Positions 6,259-12,859 of a stretch of DNA of 13,757 nt are shown here, piece after piece (position 1 is the first letter of the stretch; each line of letters opens with the position of its first letter). The DNA is from JAUWQU01 sp964605095. Its GTDB lineage: Bacteria; Planctomycetota; Phycisphaerae; SM23-33. Made by a program: the position numbers and the translations under genes. The DNA lies in the NCBI GenBank assembly GCA_964605095.1, contig CAZSBS010000126.1, forward strand, positions 1-13,757, in the 5' to 3' direction. The notes beneath the pieces are model-generated. The model was not told where the DNA came from and did no database searches. It saw only the letters and a program-made list of their open reading frames with translations.

Positions 6259-7653
6259 ATGGCACGCGTAGTGCAACGGCGCACGCCCCCGTATCTTCTG
6301 ATAGTCTTCGTCATCCTCTTCATTTTCGCGACGGTGATGGCGGTGTTGTTCCTCAACAAGTTCAACACGGCCGAGGAGCAACTGGTGAAGCTCCGGCAAA
6401 CCGAGCGCCAGCTAATCTCCACCACCGAGTCTCGCAATCCGGATATTGCGGCCAAGGTCCGCGAGTACGAAAAGTCCAGGCAGAGCGGGGCTGCCCAGAC
6501 GGTGGTTGGCCAGTTGAGGACGGAGATTTCGTTGCTGGCCGGCGACATCACCGGCTCGCCGAACAGCACGTTCGAAGAGGCAAGGCAGCGAACCGAGCAG
6601 ACCTTCCAGGCCATCAACCCGCCAACTCGGCACGGGCTGCTGGCGCACATGACGGACTTCAATTCCCAGCTTGGCGTCAAGGAAACCGAGATCGGCAAGT
6701 TGAAGACCGCCGCCGACGAGTTCAGGGCGAAGGCGACCGATGCCGAGGCAAAACTGGCCGCCGCCGGTGAGGCCCACCAGAAGGCGCTTGAGCAGAAGGA
6801 CAGCCAGTTCGCCGCGAGTGAGGCGAAGTACACGGCCTTCTCCCAGCAGAGCGACGCCAAGCGCGAAGAGGACAAGAAGAAATTCGACGAGTCCGTCGAG
6901 GATCTCCGCAAGCAGATAGCGGCGGTGGCCAAGGATCTGGAGGCCCGCACGCGCGAGAGGGATTTGTGGAAAAAGAAGTATGAAGACTTGCTGGCCTCGA
7001 TAGCCCGCCCCCCGCTGGAACCCGACAAGGTCGTCTACCGGCCTGACGGCAAGATCGTCTCCGTGGTGCCCGCCGAGGGGATGGTATACCTGAACATCGG
7101 CACCAAGGACCGCGTGACCGAAGGCTTGCAGTTCTCCGTCTACCCGTACACGGGCATCCCCCAGAGCGGCAAGGGCAAGGGCGTGCTGGAAGTCGTCAAC
7201 GTCAGGCCGGACGTCTGCGAGGCGCGGATCCTCCAGCAGAGCAAGGACAGCCCGATCATAGCCGGCGACGTGGTGGCGAACCTCGTCTTCGATTCGCTGA
7301 GAAGCTACAACATGCTCGTCGAGGGCAACTTCGACCTCAACGGCACCGGCGAGGCGACCCCGGTCGGGAACAAGGCGATCAAAGAGCTCATCCGCCGTTA
7401 CGGCGGACACATCGTCAAGGACCTGACCATCGAAACCGACTTCGTCATTCTCGGTGACCCGCCGGTCCGGCCGAAAAAGCCTGCGGATACCGACCCACAG
7501 GAATCCTGGGACCTCTACCAGGAGCGGCTGAAAGACTTCAATCGCTACCAGCAGATCAAGGACGCCGCGGCCGGCATGAAGATTCCGGTAGTCAGCAGCA
7601 GGCGGTTCCTGGATCTCATCGGTTACGTCCCGACCAAGGCCAAGGCCGACTGA
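6259..7653 (+). CDS. Membrane-anchored coiled-coil protein with BRCT-like C-terminus
   Basis: I do not recognise a named family for this 464-residue protein. A basic N-terminus is followed by one transmembrane helix (about residues 12-32). Next comes a long Lys/Glu/Ala/Gln-rich region with heptad character (about 35-70 and 137-247), which should be a coiled coil. Residues 260-345 look like a small beta domain (GKIVSVVPAEGMVYLNIG, GVLEVVNVRPDVCEARI, IIAGDVVANL), a pattern seen in FlgT-C-like or similar barrels. Residues 348-456 resemble a BRCT fold: VEGNFDLNG, IKELIRRYGGHIV, TDFVILGD, then a final KIPVVSSRRFLDLIGY. The beta and BRCT readings are inference from pattern. The coiled coil would place the C-terminal domains well away from the membrane. 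The ATG has AGGAG 7 bases upstream. Confidence 0.85.
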   Translation: MARVVQRRTPPYLLIVFVILFIFATVMAVLFLNKFNTAEEQLVKLRQTERQLISTTESRNPDIAAKVREYEKSRQSGAAQTVVGQLRTEISLLAGDITGSPNSTFEEARQRTEQTFQAINPPTRHGLLAHMTDFNSQLGVKETEIGKLKTAADEFRAKATDAEAKLAAAGEAHQKALEQKDSQFAASEAKYTAFSQQSDAKREEDKKKFDESVEDLRKQIAAVAKDLEARTRERDLWKKKYEDLLASIARPPLEPDKVVYRPDGKIVSVVPAEGMVYLNIGTKDRVTEGLQFSVYPYTGIPQSGKGKGVLEVVNVRPDVCEARILQQSKDSPIIAGDVVANLVFDSLRSYNMLVEGNFDLNGTGEATPVGNKAIKELIRRYGGHIVKDLTIETDFVILGDPPVRPKKPADTDPQESWDLYQERLKDFNRYQQIKDAAAGMKIPVVSSRRFLDLIGYVPTKAKAD

Positions 7654-7679
7654 TCCGGCGGCTGACTTCATCAGATTAC

Positions 7680-7717
7680 AGCGGGCGGCTGGCGCCGACG
7701 GGCACCGGGCGCCCGCT
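7680..7717 (+). other. Stem-loop before the aminotransferase gene
   Basis: AGCGGGCG (7680-7687) pairs perfectly with CGCCCGCT (7710-7717), with a GC-rich 22-base loop that can pair further (GGCGCC). It lies 26 bases past the stop of the upstream gene and ends just before the ribosome site of the next. Without a U-run it is either a weak terminator or a processing or spacing hairpin. Confidence 0.45.
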
Positions 7718-7741
7718 CCTATTGGGAACGAGGAACAACGA

Positions 7742-8923
7742 ATGAGACTTTCCGACCGCATAAGCTCCATACCCGCCAGCGCGACGGTGGCCATAACCAC
7801 CCGCGCCCAGCAGATGAAGGCCGAGGGAATCGACGTGGTCAACTTCGGAGCCGGCGAGCCGGACTTCGACACGCCGCAGTTCATCAAGGACGCCGCCAAG
7901 GCGGCGCTCGACGCCGGGGACACCAAGTACAACCCCCGCAAGTTCAAGGCCCTCAAGCAGGCCATCTGCGACAAGCTCGCTCGTGACAACGACGTGTTGG
8001 CCTCGCCCGACCAGGTGGCTGTGACGTTCGGCGGAAAGCACGCGCTATACGACGCCTTCCAGGTGCTGCTGAACCCCGGCGACAAGGTCCTGATCCCCGT
8101 GCCGTACTGGGTGAGCTATCCCGAGCAGGTCAAGCTAGCAGGCGGCGTCCCAATAGCCATGCCCACCGGGGCCGAAAGCGGGTTCAAGATCACCCCGCGC
8201 CAGGTGCTGGACATGGCCGACGACGCGAAAATCATCGTGCTTAACTCGCCCAGCAACCCCACCGGCGTGACCTACACGCGCGACGAGCTGGCCGCGCTGG
8301 GCGAGGCGATCCTCAAGACCGGCCTGGCCGTCTTCTCGGACGAGATCTACGAGAACCTCGTCTACGGCGACACGAAGTTCTGCTCGATGGCAGCCGTCGA
8401 GCCGCGCCTTGCCGACCGCCTGGTGATCTTCAACGGCCTGGCCAAGACGTTCTCGATGACGGGCTGGCGACTGGGCTGGGCCGTCGGGCCAAAAGACGTC
8501 ATTGGCGCGATCAACCGCCTGATGAGCCATGAGACGACCAACCCGGTGAGCTTCGCGGTGGCTGGGGCGTACGAGGCATACACCAACCCCCAGGCCCCCG
8601 CAACCATCGAGATAATGCGGGCGGCGTTCGAGGCCCGCGGAAGGCATCTCCACCAACGCCTCAGCACGCTGCCCGGCGTAAGCTGCGTCGAGCCGACCGG
8701 CGCGTTCTACTGCTTCCCGGATGTCAGCCGGCACTTCGGCCGGACCATCGCGGGCGTGAAAGTCGACAGCTCAATGAGCTTCACCAAGGCCTGCCTGGAA
8801 GCTGCCCGTGTGGCGCTGGTGCCGGGCGACGCATTCGGCGAGGACCGCTGCGTCCGCCTGAGCTTCGCCACCAGCATGCAAGAGATCGACAAAGGGATAG
8901 ATCGGCTGGAAAAACTGCTCTGA
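7742..8923 (+). CDS. Class I PLP-dependent aminotransferase, aspartate type (Ib, AspB-like)
   Basis: It probably exchanges amino groups between aspartate (and possibly prephenate or aromatic acids) and 2-oxoglutarate in the cytoplasm, using pyridoxal phosphate. The 393-residue product aligns throughout with subgroup Ib aspartate aminotransferases. Recognisable blocks are FGAGEPDFDTP, GGKHALYDAFQVLLNPGD, PYWVSYPEQVKLAGG and NSPSNPTG (with Asn172). SDEIYE (Asp200, Tyr203) follows, then the cofactor lysine Lys235 in AKTFSMTGWRLGW and the substrate-carboxylate arginine Arg372 in VRLSFA. The segment TKYNPRKFKALKQAI (61-75) lacks the glycine usually found in the YTP..G..ELR motif. The ATG has AGGA 7 bases upstream. 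Exact substrate cannot be told from sequence alone. Confidence 0.9.
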   Translation: MRLSDRISSIPASATVAITTRAQQMKAEGIDVVNFGAGEPDFDTPQFIKDAAKAALDAGDTKYNPRKFKALKQAICDKLARDNDVLASPDQVAVTFGGKHALYDAFQVLLNPGDKVLIPVPYWVSYPEQVKLAGGVPIAMPTGAESGFKITPRQVLDMADDAKIIVLNSPSNPTGVTYTRDELAALGEAILKTGLAVFSDEIYENLVYGDTKFCSMAAVEPRLADRLVIFNGLAKTFSMTGWRLGWAVGPKDVIGAINRLMSHETTNPVSFAVAGAYEAYTNPQAPATIEIMRAAFEARGRHLHQRLSTLPGVSCVEPTGAFYCFPDVSRHFGRTIAGVKVDSSMSFTKACLEAARVALVPGDAFGEDRCVRLSFATSMQEIDKGIDRLEKLL

Positions 8924-8924
8924 A

Positions 8925-8953
8925 AAGAAGAATTCATCGCAGAGGTCGCCGAG
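8925..8953 (+). repeat. CGCAGAGG-type dispersed repeat, short copy
   Basis: Directly after the aminotransferase stop comes AAAGAAGAATTCATCGCAGA, then GGTCGC and a decayed unit. The arrangement matches the starts of the repeats near 10141 and 13607. It appears to be a half element with no inverted partner before 9031. Confidence 0.55.
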
Positions 8954-8993
8954 GCCGCACGAGATTCAATCGGGTTGCGTATTAGTTCTCGCG

Positions 8994-9025
8994 CGCCCGG
9001 CCGTTATCTGTGCGCCGGCCGTGCG
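8994..9025. terminator. GC-rich stem-loop between convergent genes
   Basis: CGGCCG (8998-9003) pairs with CGGCCG (9016-9021) around a 12-base loop. After one mismatch, CGC (8994-8996) pairs with GCG (9023-9025). It lies between the ends of the convergent aminotransferase and thioredoxin-like genes, where a bidirectional terminator would be expected. There is no U-run, so this is tentative. Confidence 0.35.
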
Positions 9026-9031
9026 GGTGGG

Positions 9032-9529
9032 TCAGGGCTTCTTCGGCAACTCGATTTCCGTGAGGTCGAGGAACCCGTGCAGGAAGGGCACTTCGCCGAC
9101 CACGCCCTCGCGGCGGTTGAGTTCATTGCCTTTGGGGGCCAGGATCATCATGGTCGGCAGGCGGGTGAGCTTGTAGCGGCGGGCAAGGTCGCTGTCGAGG
9201 CTGTTGACGACGACCTTGACACGGGCGAACTTGCCATCCTGGATGGCCTGGCGGTTCTTGGGCTTGCCAAGTGCGATATCGGCATTGCGGATGGCGTCGG
9301 TGTTGGGCGGATTGCTGATGAAGACCACCAGCACCCTGCGATCTGTCTGATTGGCATCGGCCAGGGCCGCGTTCAGATCCTCCGGCCAGCCTTTCATGAA
9401 GGTCTCGGTCTGCAAGTACAACCAGATCGCCGCCGCGATGCCCACAGCCACGATGATAAAGCCGATCTTGACCCAACGGTCGGACTTTCCGGCCTGGGGG
9501 GACTGGCGATTCTTTGCTGAATCCGTCAT
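9032..9529 (-). CDS. Membrane-anchored thioredoxin-fold protein lacking cysteines
   Basis: The 165-residue product has a charged N-terminus, one transmembrane helix (about residues 21-40) and then a thioredoxin-like domain (about 48-158). VLVVFISNPPNTD (66-78) corresponds to the strand and active-site loop, but SNPPNTD replaces the Cys-X-X-Cys. ARVKVVVNSLDSDLARRY is the next strand and helix, and LPTMMIL carries the cis-proline (Pro125). There is no cysteine in the whole protein, so it cannot act as a disulfide oxidoreductase and may bind a partner instead. The frame also allows a TTG at 9535, but the ATG at 9529 has AAGG 8 bases upstream. It starts 20 bases past the pyrE stop and is probably in its operon. 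Its role is unknown. Confidence 0.75.
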   Translation of the reverse strand: MTDSAKNRQSPQAGKSDRWVKIGFIIVAVGIAAAIWLYLQTETFMKGWPEDLNAALADANQTDRRVLVVFISNPPNTDAIRNADIALGKPKNRQAIQDGKFARVKVVVNSLDSDLARRYKLTRLPTMMILAPKGNELNRREGVVGEVPFLHGFLDLTEIELPKKP

Positions 9530-9549
9530 TGCCAAACCCTTTCCAACGG

Positions 9550-10065
9550 CTAGATTCCCATGTCCTGTTTTGTCAGCAGCGCGTCGAACTCGAAGCCGGC
9601 CTTGGTCACGTTTTCGCGGGCGCCTTGGAGGCGGTCGACGGCGAAGACAATCCGGGTTATGGTCGCCCCGGCCTCGACGAGCACCTTGGCGGCCTCGAGG
9701 GCTGCCCCGGCCGTGGTGCCGATGTCCTCAACCAGCAGCACCCGCTTGCCCGAAACGCATGGACCCTCGATGAGCTTGCCGGTTGCGTAGTCCTTTGCGC
9801 CCTTTCGGACGATGACGAACGGCTTGGCGCACGCCATGGCCGTAGCGGCGGCCAGGCTCACCGCGCCGAGCTCGGGTCCGGCGATCAGGTCGGCGTCGCC
9901 GGCCCACTCAGCCAGGCGCTTGCCAAGCTCCGCCAGGATTTCCGGCTGGGCCTCGAAGAGGTACTTGTCGAGGTAGTACTTGCTCCTCAGGCCGCTGCGC
10001 AGGACAAAGTCTCCTTCGAGGTATGCGGCGTCTTTTATACGTCGGGCAAGCTCGGCGGTTTCCAT
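9550..10065 (-). CDS. pyrE: Orotate phosphoribosyltransferase
   Basis: PyrE joins orotate to PRPP to make orotidine 5'-monophosphate, the fifth step of UMP synthesis. The 171-residue product has the type I phosphoribosyltransferase fold. The PRPP-binding motif VLLVEDIGTTAGAA is at residues 109-122, with the acidic pair Glu113-Asp114. The flexible-loop block VRKGAKDYATGKLIEG is at 86-101. SGLRSKYYLDKY (24-35) and AGPELGAVSLAAA (62-74) match orotate/PRPP contact segments. The frame opens at 10104, but ATG 10065 has AGGAG 8 bases upstream and is the natural start. It heads a likely two-gene minus-strand unit with the thioredoxin-like gene and is divergent from the signal peptidase gene. Confidence 0.92.
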   Translation of the reverse strand: METAELARRIKDAAYLEGDFVLRSGLRSKYYLDKYLFEAQPEILAELGKRLAEWAGDADLIAGPELGAVSLAAATAMACAKPFVIVRKGAKDYATGKLIEGPCVSGKRVLLVEDIGTTAGAALEAAKVLVEAGATITRIVFAVDRLQGARENVTKAGFEFDALLTKQDMGI

Positions 10066-10094
10066 GCGGCATTCTCCTGTTGGGTCTGGGCCTC

Positions 10095-10123
10095 TTGGTA
10101 TCATCCCCCGGACCGGCGGTCAA
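10095..10123 (-). promoter_or_regulatory. Possible promoter for pyrE
   Basis: On the minus strand TTGACC (10123-10118) is followed after 17 bases by TACCAA (10100-10095), preceded by TGA as in an extended -10. The -35 hexamer, the spacing and the TG extension are the same as in the infA promoter, but the -10 is only 3/6. The leader would be about 25 bases. Confidence 0.4.
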
Positions 10124-10140
10124 TGCCGGGAGGCAAAAAA

Positions 10141-10306
10141 GATTCTAATCGCAGAGGTCGCAGAGAAAGGGCGAAGTGAAAAAGAAGGAGCCGGACGAGG
10201 ATTACACGGATTGAGAAGCTTATATATGCTTCTATCCATTTAATCCCCATCCCGCTTTTGTTTTTTCTTCCCTCTGCGCTCTTTGCGTCCTCTGCGATGA
10301 AGGCCT
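10141..10306. repeat. Foldback element with CGCAGAGG ends and GGATTACA core
   Basis: Left-end ATCGCAGAGG (10148-10157) pairs exactly with CCTCTGCGAT (10289-10298); the match continues to 16 of 18 bases. Inside are purine-rich GAAG (left) and pyrimidine-rich CTTC (right) arms, then GGATTACACGGATT (10199-10212) against an imperfect AATCC partner. An AT-rich apex has a 6-bp stem, AGAAGC/GCTTCT (10214-10219 and 10228-10233). It fills most of the divergent pyrE-lepB gap and has no coding potential. The core shares TATATGYTTCTATCC with the element at 13607-13757, so the two belong to one family. Confidence 0.7.
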
Positions 10307-10324
10307 TCTTTTTGCGGTTGCCTC

Positions 10325-10353
10325 TTGGCGGCGGGGGACAATGCGGCTATCTT
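10325..10353 (+). promoter_or_regulatory. Weak candidate promoter for lepB
   Basis: TTGGCG (10325-10330) and TATCTT (10348-10353) are 17 bases apart, 3/6 and 4/6 to consensus. If real, transcription would start within a few bases of the ATG at 10364, making the message leaderless. That would fit the lack of any Shine-Dalgarno there. Confidence 0.22.
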
Positions 10354-10363
10354 GTTACGTTCT

Positions 10364-12529
10364 ATGTCGCAGTACAGCACCAAAATGCAGCATGAGCTTG
10401 TGTCGGTCCGCGATACCGTCGAGAGCATCTGGGTGGCCATCGTGCTGGCCTTCGTGCTCCGGGCGTTCGTGCTCGAGGCGTTCGTGATTCCCACCGGCTC
10501 GATGGCCCCGAGGCTATACGGCGAGCACATCGACCTCACGTGCCCCGCCTGCGGATACGAGTTCGCTTACGGCTGGTCCGCCGGTCAGGAGCAGCACGCC
10601 CGGGACATGGCCTCGGGCGATGGGCGCATCCTGGCGTCAGGGCAGCGGAGGCCCGCGGGGGCGGCTTGTCCGACCTGCGGATACGACATGATGCCCGAGC
10701 AGGTCGTTTCCGGCGGCGACCGCGTGCTGGTCATGAAGTATCTTTACCGCTTCCAGCCGCCCAAGCCGTGGGATGTCGTCGTCTTCAAGAATTCGCAGGA
10801 CAACTCGGAGAACTACATCAAGCGACTGATCGGGTTGCCTGGCGAGACCATCGAGATTGTCCACGGCGACATTTTCTACCGTCCGAAAGGCCAGTCGGAG
10901 TTCCGCATCCGCCGCAAGCAGGATCCCAAGGTCCAGGACGCGATGTGGCAGGTGGTCTTCGACAACGACTTCCGTTCCAAGCCGGGCCTGTTTGAAGATC
11001 TCAACAGCCGCCGGCCGGCGTCCGGCAGAATATATCCGCCCGAGTGGCAGCCTGCCGACCCGAACAACCCCGACGACGCCAGATGGAATATCGCCCATGA
11101 CGCCAACAGCCAGTACGGGCGCGTGCTGCGGTTCGCCGGCGCCGATGGCGCCGGGCAAGGCGCGCTTGCGCTGAGTTTTCATGACAATGACCGGATGTTT
11201 CTGCCTCGCTATGGCTACGACAGCGAAATCCAATCGAACTGGATGACGGACATCGTCAGTGACCTGAAGCTCGAGGGCGTATGGTATCCATCCGGACTCG
11301 GCAGCAGGCTCGTCCTTTCGCTCAGCAGCTTCGAGTATGTTTTCAGAGGCGAGATAACAGGCGACGGCGAGGTCCGGCTTCTGTGCCGCCCGACGGAAGG
11401 ACCCGGCTCGGACAAGTGGCGCACGCTGGCCCCGCCGGCCAGGGTTGCGTCCCTGGCCGATGGTCGGGGGCACATCGTGTCGATCAGGAACGTCGACCTC
11501 AGCGCGTCGGTCTGGATCGACGGCAGGCAGGTGGCGGCGTCGGTGGACACGAGGGCCGCGATAACCGACGGCGCAATGGCATACCCGATGGACTACAAGT
11601 GGCTCAAGAACCGGCTGGCCCTGGCGCGGCAGACAAAGGATGCCAAGCCGATCCCCAACCCCGTGGTCCGGATAGCCGCCAGCGGGCCCCCGGCCGACCT
11701 CCAGCACGTAAAGCTGATGCGGGATGTGTACTACACCTCGCCGACAATTGTAGATAGCCCTGGGCGCGGCCCGGAGTATGACTTCGCCCGGCGGCTGGGC
11801 TTTCAGCGCAACCGGCCGGGCTGGGGAACCGAAGGCAACCCCATTACCCTTGAGACCTTCGACAATCCGGACCTCGACCAGTACTTCGTGATGGGCGACA
11901 ACAGCCCGTCGAGCCTCGACGGCAGGCTGTGGATCAAGGCTGCCCCGACGCTGAGGCTCTACGACGAAACCGGCCTGCAAGGCGACCCGAACCTGGCCAT
12001 CGGCGACATTGACTGGCCGAGCTTCCTCCAGGGCCTTCAGTATCCGACCGCCAGTGACAGGTCCTCGGCGGCGGCGTATATCCGCTCGCGGCTGTCTTCG
12101 GGCGTGCGGGAACAGGTAAGGCGTCTGACCCGCAGCGAAGTGCAGTACGATTCGGCGGAGGACTCGCTGAAGCAGCAGATCGTGGCCGAGATGAACGGCA
12201 TGATCGATTCCCAGGGCCTGTTCGATTCGAAGCTCTGGCTGGGCTGGGGCGTAACGCTGCCCAAGCCGGCCTGGCCTATGGCGGACATGCAGGCTGCGGG
12301 GCAGAAGCTGCCTCCAACGGAGTTGCGGCGGCTCAACCGCCTTGCGATCCAGGCCGCGATGCCGCGTGCTGTCAGCCGGCAGTGGCGGATATACCAGCTT
12401 GGGACCGTGCCGGGCTACAGCCTGATCGGCAAGGCGATATTCGTGTACTGGCCTTCCGGTTTCCTGGTGCCGGGCCTGTCGCGCTTGCCTGTGATCCCCA
12501 ATGTCGGTAGGATGCGACTGATACGGTAG
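10364..12529 (+). CDS. lepB: Signal peptidase I, large form with zinc ribbon and insertion
   Basis: It cleaves signal peptides from exported preproteins at the outer face of the inner membrane. The 721-residue product is more than twice the length of typical enzymes. A transmembrane helix (about 20-41) leads into IPTGSMAP with nucleophile Ser46. Cys60/Cys63 and Cys102/Cys105, each in a CP-x-CGY knuckle, form a probable zinc ribbon inserted before box C (GDRVLVMKY, 119-126). The general base is Lys153 in YIKRLIGLPGE. Residues about 175-460 are an insertion, with strands such as GRVLRFAG and ASVWIDGRQV suggesting a LamG-like fold (inference). Box E, YFVMGDNSPSSLDGR (507-521), follows, then a further domain ending in GKAIFVYWPSG. 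Start is ATG 10364; ATG 10385 is possible. Neither has a Shine-Dalgarno. Confidence 0.9.
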   Translation: MSQYSTKMQHELVSVRDTVESIWVAIVLAFVLRAFVLEAFVIPTGSMAPRLYGEHIDLTCPACGYEFAYGWSAGQEQHARDMASGDGRILASGQRRPAGAACPTCGYDMMPEQVVSGGDRVLVMKYLYRFQPPKPWDVVVFKNSQDNSENYIKRLIGLPGETIEIVHGDIFYRPKGQSEFRIRRKQDPKVQDAMWQVVFDNDFRSKPGLFEDLNSRRPASGRIYPPEWQPADPNNPDDARWNIAHDANSQYGRVLRFAGADGAGQGALALSFHDNDRMFLPRYGYDSEIQSNWMTDIVSDLKLEGVWYPSGLGSRLVLSLSSFEYVFRGEITGDGEVRLLCRPTEGPGSDKWRTLAPPARVASLADGRGHIVSIRNVDLSASVWIDGRQVAASVDTRAAITDGAMAYPMDYKWLKNRLALARQTKDAKPIPNPVVRIAASGPPADLQHVKLMRDVYYTSPTIVDSPGRGPEYDFARRLGFQRNRPGWGTEGNPITLETFDNPDLDQYFVMGDNSPSSLDGRLWIKAAPTLRLYDETGLQGDPNLAIGDIDWPSFLQGLQYPTASDRSSAAAYIRSRLSSGVREQVRRLTRSEVQYDSAEDSLKQQIVAEMNGMIDSQGLFDSKLWLGWGVTLPKPAWPMADMQAAGQKLPPTELRRLNRLAIQAAMPRAVSRQWRIYQLGTVPGYSLIGKAIFVYWPSGFLVPGLSRLPVIPNVGRMRLIR

Positions 12530-12576
12530 TGTGGCGGCGTGCTTGCGGCGGCGCTGAGGCCGACATGTTGGCCAAG

Positions 12577-12585
12577 TTATCCACA
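12577..12585 (+). promoter_or_regulatory. Exact DnaA box
   Basis: TTATCCACA is the high-affinity DnaA binding sequence of the E. coli oriC R1 type. The identity extends to TTATCCACAAT in both copies of this gap. It lies 48 bases after the lepB stop. Confidence 0.6.
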
Positions 12586-12628
12586 ATTTAGGCACCGGCC
12601 GGCGGCAAGGGCGTCGGTGGACACGGGA

Positions 12629-12653
12629 GCCACAGGCGTATTTGCCTGTTGGC
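12629..12653. other. Stem-loop after lepB
   Basis: GCC-ACAGGC (12629-12637) pairs with GCCTGT-T-GGC (12644-12653) around GTATTT, with one bulged base. It lies 100 bases past lepB. No U-run follows, so termination is uncertain. Confidence 0.35.
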
Positions 12654-12687
12654 GCCAGGCGCGGCGGATGGTGGAATCCCTGCGGCT

Positions 12688-12713
12688 CTAATGTATACAG
12701 GAGCGTATATTAG
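12688..12713. promoter_or_regulatory. AT-rich imperfect dyad upstream of lptB
   Basis: CTAATGTATAC (12688-12698) and GTATATTAG (12705-12713) form a dyad with a 2-base offset, in an otherwise GC-rich gap. TATACA and TATATT inside it could be -10 boxes, but no good -35 lies 16-18 bases upstream. It could be an operator or an easily melted segment between the DnaA boxes. Confidence 0.35.
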
Positions 12714-12818
12714 GATGTGGGGATTTGTGCGAAACGCTGTTATTGCGGCAGCTTGCCGCACGGATGTGCCCGGCGGCGGCGACCCTGGCCGGCAAGGCAG
12801 ATAGAGCTTATGCACCGC

Positions 12819-12827
12819 TTATCCACA
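12819..12827 (+). promoter_or_regulatory. Second exact DnaA box
   Basis: TTATCCACA again, same orientation as the first, 242 bases downstream of it and 32 bases before the lptB start. The near-match TTATGCACC begins 11 bases upstream, about one helical turn, so the two would lie on the same face of the DNA. Confidence 0.6.
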
Positions 12828-12859
12828 ATCAGGCGGCTGCCAGAAACGGAACAATCGGT

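Larger units (their letters stand above)
12530..12859. other. 330-base gap upstream of lptB with DnaA boxes
   Basis: No gene is supported. The gap holds two exact 9-base DnaA boxes (12577-12585 and 12819-12827), a near-match next to the second (TTATGCACC, 12808-12816), a stem-loop at 12629-12653 and an AT-rich dyad at 12688-12713. The lptB frame is open from 12725, but the upstream codons do not resemble the family. Confidence 0.6.

Noticed and set aside
6412..8085. 557-codon open frame antisense to the coiled-coil and aminotransferase genes
   Set aside because: It crosses two real plus-strand genes and their gap, and no motif is visible.
10637..12595. 652-codon open frame antisense to lepB
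   Set aside because: It is antisense to a clearly real signal peptidase; long open antisense frames are expected in GC-rich DNA and the translation shows no family motif.
12725..12859. 45-codon N-terminal extension of LptB
   Set aside because: LptB proteins begin at MILLEAKDLV-like sequence; the extension covers a DnaA box and looks non-coding.
12530..12859. Chromosomal replication origin
   Set aside because: Two DnaA boxes alone do not make an origin; no dnaA, dnaN or partition genes, no box array of the usual density and no long AT-rich unwinding region are present. Kept only as a DnaA-box finding.
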